A stretch of DNA of 64,000 nt from Paracamarosporium sp. OC-R06-R3. Lineage: Eukaryota > Ascomycota > Dothideomycetes > Pleosporales > Didymosphaeriaceae. The stretch lies in assembly GCA_019828545.1 (NCBI GenBank), contig JACVRA010000117.1, forward strand, positions 62,001 through 126,000. Direction: 5' to 3'. The notes under the pieces were generated by a model that did not search any database, was not told the DNA's origin, and was given only the letters and a program-made list of their open reading frames with translations. Shown piece by piece: positions 11,691 to 24,969 of this stretch (position 1 is the stretch's first letter; each line of letters opens with the position of its first letter). A program made the translations under genes and the position numbers.

Positions 11691-14589
11691 CTATTCACCG
11701 TTGCCTCCCTCACCACCGGACTTGAGCGGGATGGATAGTGATATCTTCTTTGGCCCGCCACCACTGTCTTTCGCGGAGGCGATGTTTGGGCTTTTTCGGC
11801 GTAGGCTCTTAAGACTACCGGCGCTGGAATTGCTATTAATAGACGCGCGGCGCTTGGTACCGCTTGATGATATGCTGAGGAGTAACTCGTCGTCTTCGTC
11901 GTCTTCTCTTCTACGTTTCTCTGAGATCCGCTCAGGAGGTGACTTCGACGAGCTCGGCAATTCTTGCGACTGGCCGTCCGTCGGTAAGCTTTGTGGTAGT
12001 ACAGAGGGAGCAGCCGCCGCAAGATCATCAATGTCATCTTCCCCAGAATCGTCGTCAGGATAATTGACCAACGGACGCACAGGGGATGCGCCATTGACTG
12101 GCTTCGCCACGTTTGGTAGAACGTCTTCTTCTTCATCGGAACCATTGAAATATGCTTCCTCATCCGGATCAGCTTCCTTGAGACCAACACCCCACTTTCC
12201 GCCGTTGACCATGCTGAGCTGATGTCGTGCAGGGGTATCGCTATCGACACTGGTGAAGGACGCTTCGAGCTCTTGTGTTGTAACGGGTTCGTGCATCTGA
12301 TCGTATCGTAGAATGAGGCTCTGGAACGTATCCACGTATGTGATGGTCTGCAACTTTTCGCGATAGGTTTCCACAAGGTGTTGGACGAGAATCTTGATGT
12401 TTTCGCGCTTAATGAATTCGAATAGTTCCAAGCAAGCCGAGTTAAGAAGATTGTCCCTTGAAATGTTATCGAAGAGTATCTTTAGGATCGGCTCGAAAAG
12501 CTGGTGTTGGATGATTTGTCGATTATGTGTCTCATCGTGCAGACCGATGCAAGAGCGGAAGTATTTCAGAGCAGCTGTTGACAGTCAGATCAGATTTCTT
12601 GTAGGATTAGCAAGGCACATACTTAGTTTCAGATGCTTCTCCGGACACTCCATTAGCTGCGCTACCCGCGCTGCAAGGCCTTCAGAGAGGATGAAATATT
12701 TACTCCTAAACGAGTGCTGTCGGATGAAGAAGCACAGAACCTCCACCAGATGAACGTATAGATTGATCTGTTGTATCGAAAGATCGTCCACTGCGAATTG
12801 TTAGTTGAATTCTAGCAAGGCAGAAGATGTACTACTTACTTGATTTTCGACCGTCAAGATCCTTGAGAGGTTGGAATAGCTTTCTCGCAGATTCATCATA
12901 GAAGTTCTGTATGAATGTGTCTGTCTGTGGCAACGGAGGAAGTTGTCCTCGAACTTTAGCGAGGAAGTCACTGTTGGATCGGCCCAGCGCTTCTATTGAT
13001 GCCGAATTGGCATTAGGATCGAGCAAGATTTTGATCGCATCGGCCATTTGTGATTTGACTCCAAGATCGACCTCAATGAGCAGAAGCTCAATGAGTGTAT
13101 CTGTTAAAGGTTTCGACTTCTCTTGTATGGCTTTGAAGATGTAGCTCCGTACCATCAACGCATCGTGATCGATAAGCGAAACCAAGATATCGGTGCCTGC
13201 CACTCGTACGGAAGCATCTTGGTGTTTAAGTGCGTACTGTATAACATCCAGTAAACCGCTGTTGATGAAGTTTTGGTAGAGTTGCGCTCGACTTTGCGCC
13301 TGCAGGCTCTTCCCGATTGAGGTGCACTGCTGAATGAACAGCACCGCATCCTTCTTCCTTTGCAGATTCTGCTCCGCTGGTCCAAAGATACCAAACAGCT
13401 CCTTGAGGAAAGGGCCATTCGCTTGTAAATGCTGTACAATGTCGACCTGGTGGAAGAAAATGAGGGAGTTTAAGACCGAAAATGTGGGATCATCCAATAT
13501 GCGCGCTAGAACGACATCCTTGAAATACTGCAATCGGTATGTATAGTGGATCTTTCGTTTTATGTTCTCGTCCTGGATCTTGACGACCTCTTTGAATTTC
13601 GACTCGTCAGAGAGGTATTGTCGGTGATTTGCCTTGTGTAAAGGAAAGTCGGGGTCGTATTCCAAGGCGCCTACTACACCAAATACCACTTCGTCGGTCA
13701 CAACGTATTCGATAATGGAGGTGTCATTGAGTAGGATCAGCATCTTCATGATGCTGCATAACCGATGCAGATCTGACGCGCTTTCCAGATCTTCTGCCAT
13801 CTCCACCAGCGGGATGAGCTTCGGCACATAATGCTGGGACAGGACAAATTTGGCGAGAGCTTCGCGGCCACCCGGGGTGCTATTTGCTGCGCGCACATGG
13901 TTCTCTATCTCGTGGAGGTTGCCCAGGTCGGGATTCGGTAGCATGATCGGACTAATGTTTTCGCCGATGTCATCGGACAAGCCGTCGTCTAGCCCATGTT
14001 AGTCTGCATGCCTCTGAACTGGTCGTGCTCATGCATACCTTGTGCTGCCCTCTCCTGCAAACGCGACTGCATATCATTCACAAAATCCCTGTCACGTCTC
14101 AGTACGCGTAGTCAGATTCGGACGTGTAACACCTACCATATGCTGCCGCAGCCCTCGGGCTCTTGGAAGCTGAGGGCCATGTCGGTGCCATTCTGCTCCG
14201 TCCACACAATGAGCGTGTCTGTCGGCGATTAGCCTTGATGTTGATATCGACGTCGCGTGGCGAGGCGACCAACCTTGTTGCTTCTGATAGCCATCATCTT
14301 TGGATATTCTGGTCTCGAGGAGTTGGCGCGAGGGGTCGTCTTCGGACGCGACGAGGATCTTCGCTTCGTCCTGTGGTAGCACACGTCAGCCTAGACCCGG
14401 ACAGGCGCGGGCAAGCACGAGGGGATCGCGACCGCGCAGAATTTGCCGGCCATGGTACCACGAGTATCGACATACATTTACGAAGACACCCCTGCAGAAG
14501 CCTGTGCCGCGGTCGAACCAGTCATTGTTCTTCAGCTCGTAGACCTTTACGCGCTTGCGATCGTTTGAGGGTGGCGCTACCAGTGCCAT
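11691..14589 (-). CDS. psy2: Protein phosphatase 4 regulatory subunit 3 (SMEK/Psy2)
   Basis: Seven exons (14589-14482, 14370-14274, 14218-14137, 14088-14039, 13988-12840, 12790-12623, 12574-11691) join in frame to 809 residues, close to the usual length of this family. Psy2/SMEK targets the PP4 catalytic subunit to substrates in DNA-damage checkpoint recovery. The N-terminus has the PH/EVH1-like domain ([20 protein letters not shown], later [19 protein letters not shown] and [20 protein letters not shown]), which reads continuously only after splicing. The central SMK-1 helical repeat region follows in exon 5. The C-terminal 200 residues are acidic and then Ser/Lys-rich with basic clusters (SEKRRRE, GTKRRAS), as in relatives with nuclear localisation signals. 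The four 5' introns are clustered in the first 600 bp. Confidence 0.93.
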
Positions 14590-17500
14590 AGTAGGTAGCA
14601 GTGAGGGCCTGCTACCTCTCCGGGCGGGGCGACACACCCCCCAGAGCGAGGTCGCGGGTCGCAAGCGTCAGCGCAGACAGGCAGTGGGCGATTCGGGGTG
14701 AAGCGAGATGCGATCGGACGTGGCGGGCCGAAGTGAAGGGTCGCGCGTGGATGACGATTAGGAGGCTGGGGCGTCGCAACGGGCGCGCGCGCGACTAGGG
14801 GAGACGGCAGCACGGCAGCGCTGCGTGGGGAGAGGACGCGATGGAGACACTGACGTCGTCGTCGATGTGGGCGGGATCACCAGTCCGTGGGCCGTGGGTG
14901 GTGGTGTCGCGTCTGGCAGGGCCTGGAGTCGGAGGATGCGAGTAGGCGCTGGCGCAGCGCTAGGGCTAGTCGGATGGAAATAGACACTGGGTAATCGATA
15001 AGCACAGCCGTTGCAAGCAAGCCTGCCGAGCCGCATACGGACGCTAAGATGTGTAATGTCGCTGCGAGGAGAAGGCTTGCGGGGGCCGTACGTCGCAGTT
15101 AGAGGCTTTCAGAGACGGTGCGGCGGCCACCAGCGATGTCGCCACTTGCGAGGCGTTCCTGCCAGCGTTGACGCAATGTTTCCTTGGCGTCTACGTTAGG
15201 ATGGGTCGACAACACACCGTCGCCGCAACACCAAAACCCGCGCTGACCAAGGGTCTTTCTGGAAGTGAGTAATGTATCTCTCTTGCGTCTAATATGCCGC
15301 TGCATTTAGGAAAAGCAACAAATTCTCGCCAAGCTCCCCGCTATTGGTTAACCCCGAGCTTCTGCTACAGAGCCATGGTATCTCTCGATAAGTTAAATAG
15401 AGAAGTTTGAAAACACATTCCGATAAGCATTTCCATCACTTCCCTGGATATGTATCTTGTTTTTGATCAACTGTCTTTCCTTTTTTACGGTCTAGTGAGT
15501 GCCACAAAAGTGAAATGATGTCACCTGTTTGATTGGGTTTCGAGGATCGCCCTCAGATAGACCTAAGCGTTACTCCCTGCTCTCTTGTGTTATATCCCCC
15601 TTTTCAAGCTACTCTTACCTTGTTCTCTCGATTGCAATAAGATATCGGTAGGTAGAAAGAGGCCTAAGAGTAGTGGATTCGATATTACTGACTGTACGGA
15701 TGGCTATGAGGGAATAGATACAGTGCTATCTCTGCAAGTAAAATCGACGGACTTGATCGTAGAAAGCCATCCCTCCTCTATTTCACTTACTAAAGCTGCT
15801 TATAGTCGAACGAGTTGGGTCTATATGTGGTCAGTAATGATGAAGCAGTACGTTAATGCTACACACCGAGCCCTCCCGTAAAGCTCCCGATACTGATCTT
15901 CAATCTTCACTCTTACTTAACCTCCGTTAGCACCCACCATACTCATTTAATCAATTAGATAAAACACACGTCCGTCTGTCACACCACCATATATGAGGTC
16001 TCCGTCGACCTTCCAGGACTCGACCTGGTCAAGCGGTGCTTCGAATATCCTAATCTTCTTCTACCCAATGAGGCCTCTGTCGACAAAGTGACCAACATCT
16101 CTCGCATAGTTATAACGTCGTTCGTTAAGTGTGATGAAGCCGCGCCTAGTGAGACTGCCGTCGAAAGGATTTAGTCCAGGATACTGAACTTCTTGCCAAA
16201 GAAGATTGACCATACCCTGGGCTAGGAAAATATATTTGTAAGTAGGCTGATGGCTTCGAAAATGCTACTGGCTGATAATGTTCTTCTGGATTTGTAACTA
16301 CATTATTGTAGGTTGAGTCTCCTTATGCGTACAACTGCTTTGCAAAGTATCCAAATTCACAAGAAGAACTTCACAGCGGCAGTCTGACAAGTTCACAGTT
16401 GCAATCGGTGATCTGGCTTGCACGCTGTGCAACGCCTCAGACGTAGTGATGGGCGCGATGAACGAAGCTATTTTAATCTTGGAAAGATTTACCACGTCCA
16501 AGTTGTAATTCACCAAGTTAGTTCACCCACGCTTGCAAACACTTCATAGCTATAGCTTCGAAGAGCTTATCCTTGTCACTTGTCAGATCAGCCACCCAAA
16601 TTGTATGAAAGTCACAATCTAGTTCTTTGACAACTTAGGTTCACCGTCCTCCTTTACTGTTAACACGCGCATCGTTCCATTTCCACAAGGCGTTGCTGTA
16701 CACCTTTCTACAGTTTCACACCATCACCTTCTTTACAAGGTGCAAAAGAGTGAAAACAGAGTACTACATCTACCGTTGTGTAATGAGAGCTAAATGCTCC
16801 CTCCATGATACCACTTTATTACGTGCCGTACCACTTTCTGCGATAATAGTAGTGATAGTATACAGATGTAAATAGAATAGGAGATATAAATGCCTCAACG
16901 GCCAAGACCAGCAACCCATATCTATCCATCGAAGATTATTCCTCCGACTGCCTTTCCGTCCCAAGCATCCTAGTACGAGGACTATGGCCTGATCAGATAG
17001 AATGACAAACAGGTGAGATGTACTTACAGTGGTTCACCATGACGGGATATGTATTCTTCATCAACCTTGTTCATCACTGCCTCTCTGTCAGCTCGTTCTT
17101 TTCACAAGTTCAAACGCTAATTGAACGGCATTTGCAAGGCGACATACAGCCCTTAGTCGCACCGTGGGCAACTAGGAGACCATCCCCGCGATTCACAATA
17201 GCCTCGCTCGTCGCCCTAATCTCCTCTTTGCTGTATATCCATCCCTCTAACTCATCCTCCGCGATAAATCTGCAAATATTCTTCGCGACTTGAACCCCGC
17301 CGCCGAGTAATTGAACGTAGCCCATGCCGAAGTTTCCTGGAGTGGTCGGGTATATAACCATAGCCCACCAATATTCTCGAGGTGCACGTGGAGGTGCAAC
17401 AGACATTTCGTCGGATAGGAATTTGGTGGATTTTGATGTCGATAAAGAGAATAATGATGTAAAGCGAATAACTGTAGTAGGTTTGATGTAGTCAAGCTTT

Positions 17501-19206
17501 AGTTCCTTTGATTTGGATTTTGCAGATGTATACTGTAGTAGAGTGCTATAACACTACCTTTATATATCATGCTCGTCGCAGGAAGACAAACAATGGATAG
17601 AACCACAAAATCACCATGAACTTCACATAATCTCATAGTGAATGTACGGCTGTGAAGATGCGCTCTTCCGATCGTTTTCATCACCAGCGTATCATGATTG
17701 TGGCTGCTTCTCCGAGCTCTACTCTTCCATATTTATGTGCGGCTCGCAACACGGCGGGCTCACTGAAAACGGTACCCATGGGATCTTTCTCCTCAATATG
17801 TTCTTTCTCATGTTACTGGATGTTGAAATACCTGGATCCTGGTTGCATTCACATAATCTTTAACCAAGTCACAAGTTCTGCAAGCCTCATGAAGCTGACC
17901 TTACTGTCAAGATGTGAAGCCGGCAACTTACTAAACCCATCCCCACTCATCCTTAATCACGCCTTAGTGCTTGAGAATACAAATTTGCAAGCGCAGCCTC
18001 AGCTTCAGCCTCAACCTTATCCTCCTTTCAATGCCTATGAAGAAGGTCCACATCATTTACTCACTTCATACAATGGAACTCGACTTAAGAGTCTTCATCT
18101 CGTATACTTCCCAACCTTCGCCCGTCTTACAAATATCTCTATTATAGTCAACGCGACACGTGCAATGAACAATCCAAAATCCCACATTATGTTTTCCGCA
18201 TACATAAAAACGAATGTCAAGATATTCATATCAAAGCACGATACCGATTAAAGCACCGCACCATATCCCCATCACATATCGCAAAGCTATGTCAACTAAC
18301 TCGCATCATCAAAGTAACAACAGCACCCCAGCCTCATCTTACCACACCATACCCCAAAACCCCTCAACTAAGTCCCACCCTCATCACACTATCCCCTGAC
18401 CCCTTCCATATCCCCGCTCCTCCCTCTTCCCTCTTCGCCGCACGCTCCGAATATCATACACTACAGAGATGAAATATACAACGTTGAAAGCTCAACCTTA
18501 GTACAACCATTACTAATTTACATAGCGGAAGAGAGATAAATTGATGTGAGATGCGGAAAACGGATAGACAAGGATGGAGATGGGATAGATAGAAGGAAGT
18601 ATAATGCATATTGTGTAAGAGGATGTTAGGGTTGTAGGCAGGTGCCTTGTATTAATGTTGGGAATTAATAAACGGACAGACTCCTAGATTTTAGACAGTA
18701 ATCCCACAATCCTCTACCCTCTCCACGAAACGAAGTGTACAAGACAACACGATTGTCACCTCACATCGTCGAGACCCTTAGAAGCACATGATTTGACTCA
18801 CTCAGAGAGAACATATTATTGATCAAACACCATATACACACCCATCACACCCGCCTGACCATATACAGACACCTCGGCCCAATATAATATCCACGATCCA
18901 CCCTACCATACCCATGCCATGCGCAAGATGAAACAGAAATTTGCATCCCAATGGTATCATATCGCGCCAATTTCGACAATTTCTCAGACGCCACACACAT
19001 GCAGCCGAGAAATGTGCCTCCTGAGATGTGCCCAAACGCCTTTGCATGCCCCAAGATATAGCGACCGCAATATGCAAGTCATCGCTTCGCAGTAAACGCC
19101 AAAACAATCAAAAGGGTATCGTAGGTGTATATGTTTAAGAACACAGAAGGAAGAGAACACCACGCGCGTGAGACAACTGGCTGGAACCCACATTGATCCC
19201 CCAAAC
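14590..19206. other. Long gene-poor region
   Basis: The first 700 bp are GC-rich and form the 5' flank of psy2. The remainder is more AT-rich with only short open stretches, apart from one possible small gene at 17110-17406. The last 800 bp are the 3' flank of the RING-PHD gene. I see no transposon ends or clear protein domain, and decayed gene pieces cannot be excluded. Confidence 0.4.
17110..17406 (-). CDS. Possible small protein, unknown
   Basis: A 98-codon frame with an ATG start at 17406 and balanced amino-acid composition, including a stretch YVQLLGGGVQVAKNICRFIA. I do not recognise it. A GTATGT donor near 17147 and a later acceptor would replace the last 15 or so residues and extend the protein by about 20; a second GTAAGT donor follows. 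The ordered splice sites are mild support for a real gene. It could equally be an open stretch by chance. Confidence 0.3.
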   Translation of the reverse strand: MSVAPPRAPREYWWAMVIYPTTPGNFGMGYVQLLGGGVQVAKNICRFIAEDELEGWIYSKEEIRATSEAIVNRGDGLLVAHGATKGCMSPCKCRSISV

Positions 19207-21320
19207 TTAAGAAGATGCTGAGGCGGAGTCTTCGGCAGCAGGCGAGACGGCGGGTCGGTGGCCGACAAGTCCTTTAAGAGCATTGTCAACCTCGCTGCTT
19301 GCTATTTTCTGCCATTTGTCGCGAGTGCTCTGGTTGGCTAGAGCATCTGCACCAGCTTCGGCAACTTTGTCGTACAAGAGCCGCGAAACGTCTCGATTGA
19401 TGTCCGTATACTCATCTTTACTAACCTCCTTCTTTACGTATCGAGGTTTAAGCACGGCTGTGACCATCAACTGTAGCTCTCGTTTTGTTGAGTATGAAAG
19501 CGATGCCGAGCGGTTCGGCGACGAGTCCTTAGAACGTGGTGGGCTACTCAAGCCCGGAGAATGTTGATGTAGCGCGAGCTTCTTACGGCCTTGGCGTGTA
19601 TCATCGTCTGCAGGAGAGTAGGGCGAGTATGTGGGAGAGAGCTGCTGGTCGCGTTGTGTGGGTGAATCCGTCCGGCTGATGTTTAGCGGAGGGGGTGTCG
19701 ACATGCCGTGTGGGGTTGGGTATACGGGCGAAAGACCAGGCGATGAATTTTGCGGGGAGCAAGCGCGCTCGACAATGATGCGCTTTGGTTGAGGTGCAGC
19801 AATCTCACGATCTTCGGCGAAACGATCAACCTCTACCTCCTGGAGGAGCGACTGTAAGAATCCGGGCACGATGGGATCACCGCCGTTGTTCGTGGCAGCG
19901 GGTGGCGAAGAGTGCGACGGGGCTGCCTGACGGCGTGCGGCAGCAGCGGCGGAAGATTCAGCAGTGTCCACGTTTAAACGGGTTCGAGGTCGCTTCAACT
20001 TGCGTTCAGGCTGTGGTTCCTGCGGCTCGGGTTCGACGGGCGATGAGGTTATAGATTTGCGCTTCCGTCGACGGCTATTGCTAGCAACACTTGGAGTAGG
20101 TCGTTGAGCTCCTTCCTCAGCGACCTGGTCGCGGGCTTTCTCAAAAGCGTTCCATGCCCTAAGCTCTTCCTGCGATTCGGGATCCTTTGGCGACTTGGGT
20201 GTCTGAGGAACCTCGCGATGAAGTGTGCGGTTTGCGGGACGTTGTCGGAGGGTTGTGATAGTGTCGGCAGCCGCACGAAGGCGACTACCAGCACCCATCT
20301 GACGTGCTAGCTCAAAGCGTCGCTCCCATTCTTCGTTTTCACGACGCTGAATCTCGGAACGCGAATCGGATTGGTCATCGTCTTCGAAGGGGAACTCGAT
20401 ATCAAAGTGAAGACGGTCCCAGACGCTCTGCCATACACCGACCCACTCATCTGGAGCACGAGAGCGCCGACGAGGGCGGTTTGTGCGGCTACGTAGGTTG
20501 AAATAAGCCGCCGGACCGCGTGTTGTGGGGCGATGACTAGCCGCTCCCAGTAGAGAGGGATTCTCCATGCAATGTTGGCAATACCATGGGCCTCTACTGG
20601 GCATGTCGTCAAGGCCGGCGCAAAATACGTGACAGTAGTTCCCGCAGCTATGGCATTCCATGAGTTGAGACGAGTCCCCGATATCATCGCATACCATGCA
20701 ACATGTTTCTAGATTTGGTTCCTCTTCGAAAAAGTAGTCATCTTCCACGATCATGGTTGGATCGATGTCGGCAACCTGTCGCTTGTCCTGGACGGCATAC
20801 GAAGATAGTATGTTTCCTGCGAAATAACAGTCAGTAAACAGAACCACAAACGCAGACCCTTCTACCAAATAAGGAGGGATACCTTAGAACATCCTGGCGC
20901 AAAGCCGGACGACTAGTGGTCTCTCATTCTCGGTAGATCCAAGCAATGCGATCGTCCGTGGAAGGGCTTGAAGCTTGAAGCGACGGTCTCCGGGAAGGGT
21001 CACATACCTCCGATCCTGGCACTGAGCTCGACCATGTTGAAGTTCGCTCGACATATAGGGCAGCTGTTTGCGCGCTCTACCCATGGTTTCAAACATTCGT
21101 TGTGTAGGTTGTGGCCGCAGGGTAGAAGATGCGCGACCAATTCTTCATCCTTTAGTAAAGGCTCGGTTGCTTTCGAGACGATATCGTCATGTTTGTTAGG
21201 ATGACGCTCGTTATCGGTATCATTAGCGCCATCCTTCACTAGTGAGGCGTGGGTGGCGGGCACTTGGCTTCCGTCGTGGGGGACGAGGTCGCCGAGGCAG
21301 ACTATACAAGTCTCGGCCAT
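19207..21320 (-). CDS. RING and PHD finger protein (PHRF1/Asr1-like)
   Basis: Two exons (21320-21008, 20816-19207) join in frame to 640 residues; the intron is about 190 nt. Residues 5-95 form a RING finger (CIVCLG ... LPCGHNLHNECLKPW ... CPICR), the E3 ubiquitin ligase module. A PHD finger follows after a short linker (CCMVCDDIG ... MECHSCGNYCHVFC ... WYCQHC), which usually reads histone H3 tails. The middle is disordered with basic patches (SRRRKRKS). A Pro/Ser segment SPTYSPYSP resembles RNA polymerase II CTD repeats. The last 100 residues are helical (RELQLMVTAVLKPRYVKKEV...) and in the position of the SRI-like CTD-binding domain of PHRF1. A nuclear E3 ligase linked to transcription is the best guess; the SRI-like call is tentative. 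Confidence 0.85.
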
Positions 21321-23040
21321 TGGTGCGGTGAAGCGTTGGTGAGTTGCAAGTGAAGTGACCGGTGGAGTTCATAAGTCGAGGATGAACAAGCGACGGGCGG
21401 GGCTCAGCGCTTTTGAAGTAGAGTCGCCAAGGCGCTAGGCAGGGGTCCATGCACCACTCGGGCAGGCTGTTGCTCTCGAGTACGCCAGCCAGCACTTGGG
21501 GCCAGCCGCCTGGAGCATCTGCGCCGAGTCAACACGGGTGACGAAGTCAATATCGCGGCCAAGGTGACCTTGTTGCCTAATTCGTAAGTTCGATAAGCAA
21601 GTTAAGGGAGGTACTTTTGTATTCCGATGCATGAGTCCCAGTCTCCGGAGCTTACCCATCCACGTGTCACCTATATCACCCTGCTGAGTTGCCATATGAC
21701 TTGTTCAGGTCACCAAGTTGTCGCTAGGAATGCAAACATTGTTTCAAGCTCGCTCGTTACCAATGCTACCGTTGCCGACAGGCTAGCGAAGTGACGGTGG
21801 TGTGCAGGCCTCTTTGAGTGTTGCCGCTTCAGCCCCGTGATTCAGAGACATCGTGCCAGCCCCTCGTCTAGCGTTCGCGAAGGTGGGAAACCACAAGAAG
21901 CATGATGCAAAATGCTCGGCAACTAAATGATATTTTTCATCCTGAAAATTGTGGGAAAAGCCAGCCAGTCTTGATGATCGTTTCTCTCGCAACGGACGGA
22001 CAGCAGAAAATGCGGAATCGTGACCGAATGCGGTACTCAGTGAAGAGCAGAGCGTTTGTATCTTGTATTTCTACCCTGGCGGGTCTTCCGCACAGCAAGC
22101 AAAGCTGTTGAACTCGCTTCCTAGAATAGGAAGGCGTCCAGCTAATGTGCATACACAGTGGAGGTTCGTCGAGGAGCAACCCCTCTCAACATTTAACTCT
22201 TCTAGGTCCATGATACGAATACAGCGAGACCAAACCGACCCGAGACCAAGCTGGGAACTTGAAAGACAAGTTCTATTGTATTCTAACGAACGCGATCGCA
22301 TGTATGAGGAGTCTCTTTGGTACTTCATCCTGGCGTGGATAGAGCGCATCGCGATAAGCGCCGGAAAACGGACTGCTGCTCGTATGCCAGAGTTGCTTGC
22401 AGTGTTTGCGTGTATCACATCGGCAATTAGAAATCGCATGATAGGTTTCTAAGCGTCCTATAGACTTTACGAACGTTAGTGAGGGTATCTTATGGAGCCT
22501 TCATACTGCTAGTCATTCTCTCACGCTCAGCCGCCCTATGCGCGCCTCGGTCGCTGTCGCGGTAAATATTAGCGGCCTCTAGTGAGAGACGGTGAATCAT
22601 AGACTTGCGACGTAGGCATTGCGATTTCCAAGGCACAGGCAGCGAAGAGCGTGATGGCGGTGTAGAGAGTGAAAGTTGGGTTGGGCATACAGCGCTGCCC
22701 TTGCGAACTTCAAGTGTGCCGAGCGCTAAAATGTCCTAACCGCAAGTGGGAAGACCCCTCTCTTTGCACGGTGTGCTTATGACATGTACTTTTGGCGAAG
22801 TGTAAGGTCTTTCTGCAATGTCCATTTGCGTTTTGATGTGTATTCTCCAAGATACTACTATATCGGTAACCGTCTACGGTGTTGGTTCCCAATGCGTCCC
22901 CTGTCGCACAAGTTCGTCTTCGGCGAGCCCGTACACCTCGGCATGACGTCCAATAACCTGACCGACGCTGTTGGAACAAACAGGTGATAAAGCGTCTTGA
23001 CCTCCCGCAAAATATCGAAATCTTTTTGCTTTCCGACACC
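21321..23040. other. Divergent intergenic region
   Basis: 1.7 kb between the RING-PHD gene (-) and the oxidoreductase gene (+). It holds both promoters. An 80-codon frame starting near 22210 (+) has no recognisable domain and was not called. Confidence 0.4.
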
Positions 23041-24575
23041 ATGGCTCAATCGCGTCAATACGAGCTGATTCTCCTCGGTGCGACTGGCTATACCGGCAAA
23101 CTCACAGCGGAATGGATCAGCCAACATCTTCCGACGGACCTGAAATGGGCTATAGCAGGACGCAACGCAAAGAAACTACAGGATGTTGTTGAAGAGCTCA
23201 AGAGACTTAATCCAGACCGCAAGCAGCCAGGTAAGCAAGCCTCTCTATTGGTTTTGCGAAACCGTTAGTACACAACAACATCCGTGGATGAATATGCAAC
23301 ACGAAGGAGCGCATATTCTATTCCATGTCCTTTCTTGCGAAGCCAATTGCACAAGGACATGGATAGATACGTAACACGCATGTTCGACACTCATCCACGA
23401 ACCACAACACGAGCAAGAGCCTATACCCACAACATCCCCTCGCCCCTCACAAGCCCAAACCCCCATTAACACCTCCAGACATCGAAACCTGCACCCTAAA
23501 CGAATCCGAACTCACCCCCCTAGCCCTCAAAACGCGCCTAATAATCACCACAATCGGCCCCTTCATGCACTACGGCGAGCCGGTCCTCTCCGCCTGCGCC
23601 CACACCGGAACCCACTACCTCGACTGCACGGGCGAAGTCCCCTGGCTGCACGCCATGATCCCGAAGTACGACGCGCTCGCGAAGTCCACGGGCGCCATCC
23701 TCATCCCAGAATGCGGTCTGGACTCCGTCCCCGCTGACATGCTGGCCTACGCGCTGACCTCGCATGTGCGCGCGACGCTGGGCGCGGGCACCGCGAACCT
23801 CAATATGAGCTTTGTGGAGGGCACGTCGGGGGTTAGCGGCGGCACGGCCGAGACTATCATGCAGCTTTTTGGGCATTTTGGCGCGAGGAAGTTGGGCGTT
23901 GCGATGAGGCCGTGGTCGTTGTCGCCTGTGGAGCCGGTGAAGCCCGCGGGGAACCCGAAGGGTAGTCTTTTGCATAGGGCGTTTGGCGTCGTGGATATGC
24001 CTGAGCTGGGCGGGATTCAGACGACGTGGCTCATGGCTAGCGTCGATAGATGCATTGCGCACCGGTCGTGGGGGCTGTACGAGGCGAGCGCGAAGGAGAC
24101 GGGGAAGCCTGCGTTGTCGTATGGGCCGAGCTTCAACTTCAACGAGTACATGCGGGCGAGGTCGTTGGCTGTGGGTGTTGCGGTTAATGTGGGGTTTGCG
24201 GTGTTTGGATCGTTGCTTGCGTTTCCGCCTTCGAGGTGGGTTCTTTCGCCGCTTGTTAAGCGGTTTTTGTTGCCGAAGCAGGGCGAGGGTCCGTCGCGGG
24301 AGAGCATGAAGAAGGATTTTATGGATTACACGGCGGTCGCGGTGGCGGATACGGAGAAGAAGGAGAGGGTGCTGGGACGGTTGCATATTCCCCACGGGGC
24401 ATATATTGCGACGGGGCAGACGCTGAGTGCGGCCGCATGGGTTATTTTGCGTGGGAGATTGGAAGATACGGAAGCAGGAAGGTTGGGAGGAGGGATGCTG
24501 ACTCCGGCGACGCTGGGAATGCCTTTGATTGAGAAGCTGGAGGAGTTTGGTATCAAGATTGAGACTGGTGTTTGA
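23041..24575 (+). CDS. Saccharopine dehydrogenase-like oxidoreductase (SCCPDH type)
   Basis: Two exons (23041-23230, 23479-24575) join in frame to 428 residues. The N-terminus has a Rossmann nucleotide-binding loop (LILLGATGYTGKLTAEW) and AGRN after the second strand, typical of NAD(P)H-linked enzymes of this family. Later motifs are TIGPFMHYGEPV, THYLDCTGE and ECGLDSVPADM. A hydrophobic segment near residue 310 (SLAVGVAVNVGFAVFGSLLAF) may anchor it to lipid droplets or membranes, as reported for SCCPDH relatives. The true substrate is unknown, and it is not expected to make lysine, since the LYS1/LYS9 domains differ. The 248-nt intron is long for this window. Confidence 0.88.
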
Positions 24576-24969
24576 GAAGGGCCTGTTTAGGCAAGAAGAT
24601 GTAAAAATTGGGCAAGCCAAGTGGCATGGGATGAGCTGAACAAAATGATTAGCATTTCTAGTCTCATAAAACAGTAGGTAAATATGTTTTAAGACATTCT
24701 TAATAAAGTAATACCGCGATTAGCAACGACACGTTATCTAATTCATGATAAATGAACTCTACACATTGAACCGCATGCATCTCGCCGTGGATTCTTCGAC
24801 GAAGCAAGTATGGAAATAACTGGGCAACCTGGACATGAATTACGCAAGAAGTGGAAAAGATCCAGCATAGGCGGAGACGAAACATGCCATATATACATCT
24901 ATATGATTATCCCTATCCAATGTCTAATACGTGTAGATGTAGCAAACACCCAAGATATAGGCTCAAACA
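24576..24969. other. Convergent 3' flanks
   Basis: About 390 bp between two genes that end toward each other. No gene seen. Confidence 0.5.

Noticed and set aside
16298..16516. Minus-strand stretch with a weak resemblance to a TBCC/CAP beta-helix segment
   Set aside because: No ATG, too short, and the resemblance rests on a few scattered residues.
17640..17790. Minus-strand 32-residue stretch ending IMIRW, faintly like an aldo-keto reductase helix
   Set aside because: Followed at once by two stops and no further family motif; could be chance.
17652..18251. 199-codon frame on +
   Set aside because: Low-complexity and lacks any domain; no splice or conservation evidence.
22063..22452. 129-codon frame on +, with an internal ATG near 22210
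   Set aside because: The long frame starts at a non-ATG codon; no recognisable domain; lies in a divergent promoter region.
23538..24620. 360-codon frame on - opposite the oxidoreductase
   Set aside because: Antisense shadow of a clear SCCPDH-type gene with biased third positions; Arg/Pro/His-rich.
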